Positions 17,901 through 25,835 of a stretch of DNA of 64,000 nucleotides are shown piece by piece. The stretch is from a virus. Position numbers and translations under genes: made by a program. The stretch spans positions 1 to 64,000 of the IMG/VR virus record IMGVR_UViG_3300025645_000048; one strand, 5' to 3'. Each line of letters begins with the position of its first letter. Position 1 is the first letter of the stretch. Below the pieces are notes generated by a model. The model was given only the letters and a program-made list of their open reading frames with translations. It was not told where the DNA came from and did no database searches.

Positions 17901-19747
17901 GAGTGACATCTGTATCGGACCAAGACTATAAAGAAGCAGATAGGTTTGCAGGAATGACTTACAGTGGCTTATACAGTGAAGAATCTAATGTAAATAGACT
18001 AAATGAGTTTAATTTAGGTTTAGCGAACTTCAAAGACTGTGAGGTTACTTATGGTCCAATTCAGGTTTTACATGCAAGAGAAACAGATATAATGTGTTTA
18101 CAAGAAGACAAAATATCTTATGTGTTGGCACAAAAAGATGTTTTAACAACTGCGGATGGTGGGGGTGCAATATCAGCTTCTCCTTTAGTCTTAGGACAAC
18201 AAGTAGCAAGAATAGAGGAATATGGTATAAGTAGCAACCCTGAAAGTTTTGCCTCACATGGTGATTCTATGTATTTTACAGATGCTAAAAGAAATGCAGT
18301 AATACAGTTAAAAGGAGCAGGAAGACAACAAGCATTAGTTGTTATATCTGAACTAGGAATGAGGTCTTATTTTAGAGATTTATTTACACAAAATTTTAAT
18401 AAACAAAAACTAGGTGGATTTGATCCGTATATGAATGAATATATATTATCTTCTACTGTAACTGATATACCATCAGTAATTGTACCATTACCATGTGGTA
18501 CATTAATTTCAAGACAATCTGTTACAAATGCTTCATCTTATTCAATAGATTTTGGAACTTCTCAAGGTACTGTAGACTTTACATTTAATGTAACTGGAAC
18601 GGTGACTTTACAAGTGGTTTGGGATAATAATAGTGTTATTAATCAATCAATTACTGGAAGTGGCACTGTAAGTTTTAACAAAAACAAAGCTAATCCAGCA
18701 ACTGCTACAGTTACAATAACACCAAGTGGAAGTGCTACATATGATATTACACCTAATTGTCCAACAACTAATGAAATTATTGTTGTTCAAATAACTTTAG
18801 GTTCACCAGTAGATGATGGTAAGTTTATTCATAATCAATATTACTGGAACAAAGGAACATTAACAAGTCCTGTTTCAAGTGAACTTATAACTTTTAATTC
18901 TGCTGATCCTGTAGAAAGTTTTATATCAACGACTGGACAAACTTCAGTTGGGATTATGCCAGTATCTGGTTCAAGTATTACAATGCAGTCTAATAAAAAA
19001 GATTTTGATGATTTTGTTTTTGATGGAACAGTAGATAAGTTTAAATACTTAGTAAGCCCTATACAATATACTGCAAATGATTGGGCTATAATTGATGCTG
19101 CATCAACAACTGCAACACCAATAACAAATCCATCAACTGGATTGTATCAAGCATCATTTACTTATACTAATAGTAGTCCTATAACAGACAAATATTTATA
19201 CATGGTATGGGATTACAGAAATGTAACTAATATAGTGCTTAGAGATGGATCGACTGATTTAACTGCATGTTGCTCTGGAAACTCTGTCAGCTATTACATA
19301 GACACAGATAGTTTTGCTACAGCTACAGCAGTATGGACAGATTCAAATTTACACACTAAAGCGCCTAATCAATTTTATCAAGCAACGAGTATTGTGAGAG
19401 AACAATCTGCAGGACTTTTATTGCCTTCAGTAACTTGTGCTCCATGTGGTACTGCTATACCATTATGCTCAAGCACTACAGGTGCTTCAGATATATGTTG
19501 TACTGGTTGCACATACTCTTCTTATTCTTCTTCTATAATGAAGTCTTTAAGGTCAGAAGCTTGTGGATTAGCTCAAGATCAAACATATTATCACAATGGA
19601 ACTGGAACGACACCAGTTGTAAATAATTTTGTATATTCTAATAACACTGGAACTACTCTACTTGCAGCGGGATATTATTCTCTGAGTGCAACATCAGTAA
19701 TATATGTCAATAGCTCTGGTATGGTAGAAAATTTATTAACTTGCTAA
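14924..19747 (+). CDS. Large tail (muzzle-like) protein with C-terminal adhesin repeat
   Basis: This 1,607-residue protein starts FVRGRMNKSVDERLLPPGEY, followed by NAINVRLGSTETTEIGAVEN, a motif set typical of the large tail-tip or muzzle protein of crAss-like podoviruses. Residues ~1-1150 look like beta-propeller blades and inserted beta sandwiches (e.g. YISELAGLYMELKP, SDQDYKEADRFAGMTYSG, SNPESFASHGDSMYFTDAKR). From ~1460 it changes character: YYIDTDSFATATAVWTDSNL, then a Cys-rich linker, then one complete YYHNGTGTTP-type repeat. Both match the gene immediately downstream. The tail protein therefore appears to have acquired an adhesin module at its C-terminus. Confidence 0.85.
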   Translation: MPIVTTNFVRGRMNKSVDERLLPPGEYVNAINVRLGSTETTEIGAVENSKGNTKLTTLQYEGADLTNATCIGAYDDGANETIYWFITSTTVDMIVSFDTKNELITYHVVSVSVLNFNTTNLINSVNKIGNLLFFTDDVNPPRKINVTRNYPSPLSGADVVTDKELNVIVQPPLAAPTFNLISQATEANYMETRMISFAYRYKYQDDEYSALSQFTDIAFVPGVFKLDIATNLNSGMKNIYNAVELSFNTGDSNVVGVDLIFKFADSNVLNVIERFNKSNYGWPDNTIQTQTFSNSKIYTILPDSELLRLYDNVPRTAKAQTLMGNRLVYGNYVDGYDMVDSDGNSCQMTFEAERVSSNIETNDFTPTLVSGAQYTIDTPQTIANSTVSIDLSDIATKLKSGAVLDFDFTFIHSTFSGNSGSTTTSQPSTDISTIFTLAQDFNSVYEMVNSVDFKTRIGSEPAYFTTVANACSNGTSFTDTFNCAVTNPGDSNSNIGWSKSESGISGLNQGIRITSQPGSNVVTFQIPAMKFVDSDPSIGTSAPLYEYYKFTSGEVLFLGNGNTKSLHSNRNYEVGVVYMDEYLRSSTALVSPDNTIFTPASTSAQKNQIKVTIPITQKPPYWASKYKFVVKRAEGPYETIYSNFYYRDTTTNTVYFKLEGQNQTKVKTGDILRVKADTFGALSTYQTQEVLSVDAKEQNFLTPAANIETGGIAPYISELAGLYMELKPTNFNIDTSEDSSAWSSGTESDQSKRNYPSIQIPCFRNRTSGDTNVVLPEGSLVTFDFEFFRSERNNRAGSEIYNYNKTFQASNDYDNLYDFVVGEAIDFTGGVDTSTDDSGANQNIFINENPLPSKSIPGRIQGKNQYRFSTTNGNTPSTGTGQTNFLYLALKSGTQGVGGHPSRVKGRISVQVANSIITFESIPVDVDNDIYYEDDACYDITGGFHTGTTQTQTSTLPAISTLGFFDCFSFGNGVESFKVEDSLIGQSFTLGQRVTSVSDQDYKEADRFAGMTYSGLYSEESNVNRLNEFNLGLANFKDCEVTYGPIQVLHARETDIMCLQEDKISYVLAQKDVLTTADGGGAISASPLVLGQQVARIEEYGISSNPESFASHGDSMYFTDAKRNAVIQLKGAGRQQALVVISELGMRSYFRDLFTQNFNKQKLGGFDPYMNEYILSSTVTDIPSVIVPLPCGTLISRQSVTNASSYSIDFGTSQGTVDFTFNVTGTVTLQVVWDNNSVINQSITGSGTVSFNKNKANPATATVTITPSGSATYDITPNCPTTNEIIVVQITLGSPVDDGKFIHNQYYWNKGTLTSPVSSELITFNSADPVESFISTTGQTSVGIMPVSGSSITMQSNKKDFDDFVFDGTVDKFKYLVSPIQYTANDWAIIDAASTTATPITNPSTGLYQASFTYTNSSPITDKYLYMVWDYRNVTNIVLRDGSTDLTACCSGNSVSYYIDTDSFATATAVWTDSNLHTKAPNQFYQATSIVREQSAGLLLPSVTCAPCGTAIPLCSSTTGASDICCTGCTYSSYSSSIMKSLRSEACGLAQDQTYYHNGTGTTPVVNNFVYSNNTGTTLLAAGYYSLSATSVIYVNSSGMVENLLTC

Positions 19748-19750
19748 ATA

Positions 19751-21469
19751 ATGGCTACAGATAACACATATTATATAGACACGAGTTTGTTCTCAACAGC
19801 TACAGCGGTGTGGTCTGATAGTGCATTAACAACTAAAGCACCAGATGGGTGGTATCAAGCACCTACAGAAACTACAGTTACATACAGGCAACAAACAGGT
19901 GGAACTTTAGGAACTGCGGCAAACTGTGAGTGTCCAGTGCCATGTGGTAGTAATATTAGTGGAAGTGGAAATGTTGGTAGTTATATTATTGATATTGATA
20001 TGGGTAACACCACGGCAGATGTGGGTGCAATAATTGTGTATTTTCAACCTTATAATATTCCAGATGGAATTTTAGCAACTTTTGATTCAACTACTTACAA
20101 TACCTTAACTACTAATAATCATGGTATTGAATTAGCTACTGCTGGAGAAATAAATTTTGTAGGTACACCTACTGGAGGTTGTACAGCTAGTGATTTAGAA
20201 GGAAGTTCTACCACAGTTTCTAACTACACATATAATGGAACTGCTTTTGTAGATACGGGTACAGATACTACTATAGTCATACCAGCTTCAGGTACAGTAA
20301 ACTTAAATGCTACTGGTAATATTTTTTATACTATGGTGATACCTAAACCAAATGCAACACCTTCTAATTTAAGGTTACAGTTGGTTGGGGTTTGTGGTAG
20401 TACAGCATTTCAGTTTGATGCAATATGTCCAGCGGCTTTACCTTCGTTTACTACCAATACGGTTCAAACAAATCCAGGCTTAGCTTGTAGCGCGACACAA
20501 GATCAAACATATTATTTTGCACGAAATTCATCTTCCTTAGGTCAAACTACTCCTGTGCCAGACAGCAATACAATTCCTCAAATAGGAAACTTTGTGTTTT
20601 CTAACAATACCGGTGCTACAGCTTTAGCTGATGGGTTTTATAAATTAGATGCAACAATTGTTGCTCAAGTTGTTTCTGGTGTAGTTTCTGCAACTTCAAC
20701 ATGTCCAACTAACACTGCATTTGCATCCTCATCAACTGGTGCATCTGTAAGTGCAGCTTGTACAGACACAATCGATCAGACATTTTATCATAATGGTTCT
20801 GGAACATTACCTACATCTGGAGATAATGCATTCTCTGATGCTGGTGGAACAACTCCATTATCAGCAGGGTACTACAAATTAAATGCAACTTCTTATATTG
20901 AAATAACTGGTTCTGCAGGACTGGTTAGTGGTCCATCTAGTTTTGCATTAGGCACATCATTCAGTTCAAGCACAAGTCAAGCTAGTGGAACCGATGCATG
21001 TGCAGCTTCATTAACAACAACATTTTATCATAATGGCTCTGGTTCATTGCCTGTAGCTAGTGACACATGTTATACAGATGCATGTAAGACCATAACATTA
21101 CCCGATGGTTTATATAAAATAACAACTACCAATGGAGGTAGTTATATTACAATAACTGGAGGAAGTGGTGTAGTTGCATCTGTAACTAACTGTAATACTT
21201 GTACAGCTTACCCAAGTAGTAATCCATTAAGTTTTGGAGCAATATGTAACCCTGGTGCTACTCCATCTATAGATAACATGTATTATCATAACGGATCGGG
21301 TACATACCCAGTAACTGGAGACACAGTATATACTACTATAGGATGTAGTAATCCTTTAAATGGTGGTAATTCTTACTTTTATATTTATTCAGTAGGAACT
21401 AATAATTTTTATATACGTGTAAATTCAAGTGGTGTAGTAATTTTAGACTCAAGTTGTACACCACCTTAA
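19751..21469 (+). CDS. Repeat-rich tail adhesin
   Basis: This 572-residue protein opens with TYYIDTSLFSTATAVWSDSA, the same module that lies in the C-terminal part of the upstream tail protein. A Cys-containing linker (NCECPVPCG) and a beta domain follow. Residues ~245-572 hold four ~60-80-residue repeats of the form D-x-T-F-YHNGSGTLP ... F-DAGGTTPLSAGYYKLNAT-Y-I, separated by Ser/Ala-rich linkers with single Cys residues. The design is that of an extended surface-binding stalk. It begins 3 nt after the upstream stop, so the two are probably made together. Varied repeats may adapt to host glycans, which is inference. Confidence 0.8.
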   Translation: MATDNTYYIDTSLFSTATAVWSDSALTTKAPDGWYQAPTETTVTYRQQTGGTLGTAANCECPVPCGSNISGSGNVGSYIIDIDMGNTTADVGAIIVYFQPYNIPDGILATFDSTTYNTLTTNNHGIELATAGEINFVGTPTGGCTASDLEGSSTTVSNYTYNGTAFVDTGTDTTIVIPASGTVNLNATGNIFYTMVIPKPNATPSNLRLQLVGVCGSTAFQFDAICPAALPSFTTNTVQTNPGLACSATQDQTYYFARNSSSLGQTTPVPDSNTIPQIGNFVFSNNTGATALADGFYKLDATIVAQVVSGVVSATSTCPTNTAFASSSTGASVSAACTDTIDQTFYHNGSGTLPTSGDNAFSDAGGTTPLSAGYYKLNATSYIEITGSAGLVSGPSSFALGTSFSSSTSQASGTDACAASLTTTFYHNGSGSLPVASDTCYTDACKTITLPDGLYKITTTNGGSYITITGGSGVVASVTNCNTCTAYPSSNPLSFGAICNPGATPSIDNMYYHNGSGTYPVTGDTVYTTIGCSNPLNGGNSYFYIYSVGTNNFYIRVNSSGVVILDSSCTPP

Positions 21470-21478
21470 TAACAAACT

Positions 21479-22252
21479 ATGGCAGCAGAGACATTAACAT
21501 TTAGCGATGACAAAAGAAGCCCAGGGTGGCCATCTTTTTACACATACTATCCAGAGTATATAAAAGGTATGAATGGATATTTATATACATTTTACCAAGG
21601 AAACTTATGGAGACATAATACTAACTCATTAAGAAACAACTATTATGGTGTGCAAGGTATTTCAACCGTTACTAGTGTGTTTAATCCAGAGCCTACATTA
21701 AGTATTAAGTTATTTAAGACCATGTCTTATGAAAGTTCTCACAGTTGGGCAGTTACTGATTTAAACACTGATTTAAGCAGTGGTTCAATGCTTGAGACAT
21801 ATTTTGAACAAAAAGAAGGTGAATGGTATTCATATATAAGAAGTAAATCAGGAACAGTGGACTGGAAGTTAAGATCAGGAAATGGTATTGCTACTTGTAC
21901 AGGAGTCACTGGTCCAGCTACTGCTACAGTAATAACATTTGCTAAATCAATTGGAAACATATTAAGTATAGGAGATATTATTTATAGTTTAGATGTAGCA
22001 GCAGGGCAGACTAATCCAGTTATAGCGGGAGCAGTTACTGCGGTAACTAGTAAAACTATTACTGTAAGTATTGACACAGCCACTGGTGGTGTTGTTCCTT
22101 CTACAGGCTTTTTTATATTGTATTATAAAAACAGTATTGCAGAGTCACATGGAGCTCGTGGATACTATATGGAGTTTACAATGACTAATGATGATACTAG
22201 TGCAGTAGAGCTATTTTCTGTAGGTAGTAATGTAATGAAAAGTTATCCTTAG
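21479..22252 (+). CDS. Conserved tail-tip protein
   Basis: A 257-residue protein with RSPGWPSFYTYYPEYIKGMN, LYTFYQGNLWRHNTNSLRNN and TVTSVFNPEPTLSIKLFKTM. I recognise this block from crAss-like tail proteins, where it is part of or bound to the muzzle. Residues ~160-215 contain a beta insertion around LSIGDIIYSLDVAAG and VTSKTITVSIDTAT that resembles the small domain in the first ring protein. Gene order and motif support a structural tail role. Confidence 0.8.
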   Translation: MAAETLTFSDDKRSPGWPSFYTYYPEYIKGMNGYLYTFYQGNLWRHNTNSLRNNYYGVQGISTVTSVFNPEPTLSIKLFKTMSYESSHSWAVTDLNTDLSSGSMLETYFEQKEGEWYSYIRSKSGTVDWKLRSGNGIATCTGVTGPATATVITFAKSIGNILSIGDIIYSLDVAAGQTNPVIAGAVTAVTSKTITVSIDTATGGVVPSTGFFILYYKNSIAESHGARGYYMEFTMTNDDTSAVELFSVGSNVMKSYP

Positions 22253-22259
22253 AATTTGT

Positions 22260-22267
22260 TATCTTTG
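22260..22267 (+). promoter_or_regulatory. Candidate promoter giving a near-leaderless mRNA
   Basis: TATCTTTG ends 5 nt before the ATG of the cupin-like gene. If it is used as in other Bacteroidota promoters, transcription starts at or next to the start codon. Confidence 0.45.
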
Positions 22268-22272
22268 TGTGA

Positions 22273-22800
22273 ATGGAATTACAAATAGCTCATGATGTAT
22301 TAAACTCTGTAGTAGCTAGAAGAGGTTTAATGTGGGAAAAAATTGAGAATTTTCATAAAAAAGCACAGGCTTTAGAAATTTCTTTAGATCATACCGCTGG
22401 AGAACCTTATAGTCAAGAGTTTTCAGAGTTATGTCCATTAAAACAACACATCGAAGGTGGTCTCTATACAAGAGAACTTTTTATGCCTAAAGATGGGATT
22501 ATAATAAGTATGATTCACAAACAACAACACCCTTCTTTTTTATTAAAGGGTAAGGTTTCGTACATCACAGATGCGGGAGAAATTAAAACAATAGTTGCTC
22601 CACACACTATTTTTACACAAATAGGGACACAAAGAGTGTTTTATGTACATGAAGACAGTAGTTTTTGTTGTGTTTATAAGGTAAAAGCTAAAACTTTTGA
22701 AGAAGCAGAAGCTGAGGTATATACTAATAATTATAGAGATTTACCTAAAAAAATAATAAATAAAATAAATAAAAAATTATGGCAGGTCCAGCAGCAATAA
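22273..22800 (+). CDS. Cupin-like virion protein
   Basis: A 175-residue protein with a single jelly-roll (cupin) pattern: GGLYTRELFMPKDGIIISM, then IHKQQHPSFLLKGKVSYITD, APHTIFTQIGTQRVFYVHED and SFCCVYKVKAK. Histidines in IHKQQHP and VHED could bind metal but the classical cupin motif is incomplete. Related proteins occur among tail genes of T7-like and marine podoviruses, where the role is unclear. Its end overlaps the start of the next gene by 22 nt. The C-terminal tail is Lys/Asn-rich. Confidence 0.7.
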   Translation: MELQIAHDVLNSVVARRGLMWEKIENFHKKAQALEISLDHTAGEPYSQEFSELCPLKQHIEGGLYTRELFMPKDGIIISMIHKQQHPSFLLKGKVSYITDAGEIKTIVAPHTIFTQIGTQRVFYVHEDSSFCCVYKVKAKTFEEAEAEVYTNNYRDLPKKIINKINKKLWQVQQQ

Positions 22801-23702
22801 TATTAGGAAGTATAGCAGCCGCAACAGGTTTAGCAGGCATGGGTATTGGTTTAGGTCAAGCAGGTAAACAACGAAGAGCAGCGAGTCAAGCAAAAGCTGA
22901 CTCAGAAAGGTTAATGCAACAAGCAAGAAATAGAATGATGGCAGACAATTTTGAAAACATTAAGTTGCCTACAGAATCTTATGACAGAGCTTTTAGAGAA
23001 AATACTGCACAACAAAGACAAGCTATAGACTCACTACAAGGTGCTGATGCAAGAACTTTAGCAGCAGGTATAGGTAAAGTAAGTGCGGCAGGAACTGCGG
23101 CAAATGAAGAACAAAGACTTGTAATGGGTAAAGACTTATATGACTTAGAACTTAAAAAAGCACAAAACGCAGAACGAATAAAAGATGAGTTGGTAGGTAT
23201 GGATGTAGGACAAGCTAGAGACTTAACAACAATGTCGGCTGACTCAAGAGAAGCTGCAGCGGCATCAACAATGGGTGCTATACAATCTGGAGTAGCTGGT
23301 GTTTCTGCACTTGCAAGTTCATTGCCAGATTACATGAAATCTGGTGCTGATAGGAAAGCTGGAACTTTTGCTGAAAGTGATGTGTTTAAAAATATGGATA
23401 AAGGCGGTAATGTTGTAATTGATAAAAATACTGGCAAAGCAGTTCAAACTGATAATCCAGCATATTTGAATAGAGCTGATGATTATAATATGGATTTAAA
23501 ACCAGGAGATGCGGGATATATAGCTCCTACAATTGATTATTACCAACCATATACAGATAAACAGGCTGAACAATTAATTGGAGAAAACTACGAAAGTATA
23601 TTTGGTGACAATAAAACATTTAGAGAGTTAAAAAAGGATGACTTTAAAAATTTAACTCCAGCACAATTAGCAAAAATAAAAGAAATATTAGGTCAACGAT
23701 AA
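22779..23702 (+). CDS. Internal virion protein with N-terminal membrane-like segment
   Basis: A 307-residue protein whose first ~30 residues (PAAIILGSIAAATGLAGMGI and following) form a Gly/Ala-rich hydrophobic helix. A long helical, Ala/Gln-rich domain follows (residues 30-190), then a polar C-terminal third. This arrangement matches the small internal or ejection proteins encoded beside giant internal proteins in podoviruses (T7 gp14-like in logic). It probably helps form the DNA-ejection conduit. I infer the role from order and composition. Confidence 0.65.
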   Translation: MAGPAAIILGSIAAATGLAGMGIGLGQAGKQRRAASQAKADSERLMQQARNRMMADNFENIKLPTESYDRAFRENTAQQRQAIDSLQGADARTLAAGIGKVSAAGTAANEEQRLVMGKDLYDLELKKAQNAERIKDELVGMDVGQARDLTTMSADSREAAAASTMGAIQSGVAGVSALASSLPDYMKSGADRKAGTFAESDVFKNMDKGGNVVIDKNTGKAVQTDNPAYLNRADDYNMDLKPGDAGYIAPTIDYYQPYTDKQAEQLIGENYESIFGDNKTFRELKKDDFKNLTPAQLAKIKEILGQR

Positions 23703-23711
23703 TTATAAACT

Positions 23712-25835
23712 ATGGCAGTAGATCCAAAAAAATACTCTTTGTATGCTCAACGAGACCTAGAAAAACAGTATGTTAACTGGGGAAAAGTAGCACAAGACAT
23801 TACTACAGGAATAACAACAATAGCAGGTGAGAGACAGGCTAGGAAGGATGAGTTAGATAAATTGACTAATGAAGCCATAGAAAACTTAAGTGCTGTTCCT
23901 GATGTAGAAAGCCAAGATGCTGGCACAATGATTATTAATGCCAGTGACATGTCTAAAAAAAATCTACAAATTCAATCTGATTTGTTAAAAAGAGGGTTAA
24001 TCACTCCTAAAGATTTTAAACTTTTTATGGAGAAACAAAAAACAGGATACTCTTCATATAGTACTGCAATAAAACAATGGGACGGGTGGTATCAAAAATC
24101 CCTAGAAAGGATTGATAAAGAAGAGGCGAGTGCAGGTGAAATGTATAATAACACTTCTTTAGAGGCTTTTGGTAATTTACAAAACAAAGTACTCATGACT
24201 AATCCAGCTAATGGACAATTACAGTTAGTAGAGATGGGTAAAGCACCAGATGGTACTTATACTAAAATGCCAGATTTAAAAAAGAATCCGAGCAAAGTAG
24301 TTAGTCCACATGCTATCAACCTTCGTATGAATATGAAGTCAAACAAAAAAGTTTTGACAGATGAGGCTAAAAAGCTAGTTGATCCAATGGGTAGAATTAT
24401 AAAATCTTATACTGGTGAAGATGGTAAAATGTTTTCTAAAGAAGGTTTTAGGTATAGAGACAGCCAAGATGTAGAAAGAACATATAAGGATTGGCTAAAT
24501 TCTTCAGCCGATGCACTTACAGCAACTAATGATGATCAAATGCAAATATTAGCAGGTCAAGGATACCATATAGCACAGAGTGTAGATGAGTTTAAAGAAA
24601 AGCATGGAGATGACACTTCTAAAATGATTTTAGTTAGTTATGCCTCTGGCACACCAGTTTATAAACTTTTAGGAGAGGGTGAAGATGGTTATAAAGGGCT
24701 AGGTATAGAAGGTGAATCAAAAAAAGTTGCGAGATTCGCGTTAGATGACCAGATAGATGACATGGTTAAGGTAGATCAAGAAGATAAGAGACCACCATCT
24801 GAAGTAGATGAGGAAGATACTCTTATTGGATTTATGGATGATGTAAATGCATTAATATCTGATGACAAAGAAACATTTGATGCCACTGCTCAAGATAGAA
24901 TTATTTCTATGAACAATAGGGCTAGAGAAAAAGGGGGTAGAATGATTGACAATATTGATAGAAATGATAATCAAATTGTGGTTACTTACCAAGATGGATC
25001 AAAAGAATATGTTGAAAGAAAAGGAGACGATGGTACTCCACTGGATGCACAAACACAATCAAGAAAATTATGGAGACTAATTACTAATCTAGAAGACAGT
25101 TCGTATAGAAAAGCTATCAAATTATATGAAGATGAAGGTGGATTTAGATCTTCAGATAGAGAGGCAACAAGAGGAGAGAATAGACTATTCCTTACAACAC
25201 AAAAAGCTGAAGAAGTTTTAGCTAACAAGGGTATGAACCCAGGGGATGATGGTTATGAAGATGCATTAAAAATTGAGATTGTTAATCAAGATAAATCATT
25301 AAATCCTAAAGAACTTGCTGCAATAAAACGAAGAGTGCTTAAAGGTAAAAATATTACATCATACTCTTCATTACCATCTATAGGAATGGAAGACGGTAAG
25401 TTAAAGAACAATAGCAAGAGTGTTATTGGATTTGGGGATGATGGTAAGACTATGAAAACAGGAACTGAACTTATTGAACAAGATATAGGCGCTAGAATTA
25501 GTTGGTCAAGTGATGAAACTTTAACTAATGGTATGGACAAAGTCTTAAAACTATACTTACCAAAATCATTACGAGCTGGTGCCAGAGCAACATTTGTAGA
25601 CAACCCAGATGGTGATGATTTAATTATAGAATATTATGATGCAAAAGGTCAACTGCAAACAATAGGAAAAGAAGTTAATACTGGAAATTTCTTTGTGGGT
25701 GGTGCGCTAAAAGCAGCAGAAATAAATGATATTTTATATGATGCCTCTTTAGATATACTGAATCAAGAAAATGACAGAAGAAGAACAAGAAACAAAAGAG
25801 GAGTATCTAAAGAAGTAATAAAGTTCAATGGATAA
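23712..25835 (+). CDS. Internal (cargo) virion protein, 707 residues
   Basis: A soluble, mostly helical, charged protein starting MAVDPKKYSLYAQRDLEKQY. It has a long N-terminal helical region (WGKVAQDITTGITTIAGERQ), Asp/Lys-rich mid domains and a C-terminal beta-containing part (GARISWSSDETLTNGMDKVL). No enzymatic motif is seen. It lies between the membrane-like internal protein and the giant, overlapping the latter by 8 nt. That is the position of the crAss-like cargo proteins stored in the tail barrel and ejected with DNA. Confidence 0.65.
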   Translation: MAVDPKKYSLYAQRDLEKQYVNWGKVAQDITTGITTIAGERQARKDELDKLTNEAIENLSAVPDVESQDAGTMIINASDMSKKNLQIQSDLLKRGLITPKDFKLFMEKQKTGYSSYSTAIKQWDGWYQKSLERIDKEEASAGEMYNNTSLEAFGNLQNKVLMTNPANGQLQLVEMGKAPDGTYTKMPDLKKNPSKVVSPHAINLRMNMKSNKKVLTDEAKKLVDPMGRIIKSYTGEDGKMFSKEGFRYRDSQDVERTYKDWLNSSADALTATNDDQMQILAGQGYHIAQSVDEFKEKHGDDTSKMILVSYASGTPVYKLLGEGEDGYKGLGIEGESKKVARFALDDQIDDMVKVDQEDKRPPSEVDEEDTLIGFMDDVNALISDDKETFDATAQDRIISMNNRAREKGGRMIDNIDRNDNQIVVTYQDGSKEYVERKGDDGTPLDAQTQSRKLWRLITNLEDSSYRKAIKLYEDEGGFRSSDREATRGENRLFLTTQKAEEVLANKGMNPGDDGYEDALKIEIVNQDKSLNPKELAAIKRRVLKGKNITSYSSLPSIGMEDGKLKNNSKSVIGFGDDGKTMKTGTELIEQDIGARISWSSDETLTNGMDKVLKLYLPKSLRAGARATFVDNPDGDDLIIEYYDAKGQLQTIGKEVNTGNFFVGGALKAAEINDILYDASLDILNQENDRRRTRNKRGVSKEVIKFNG

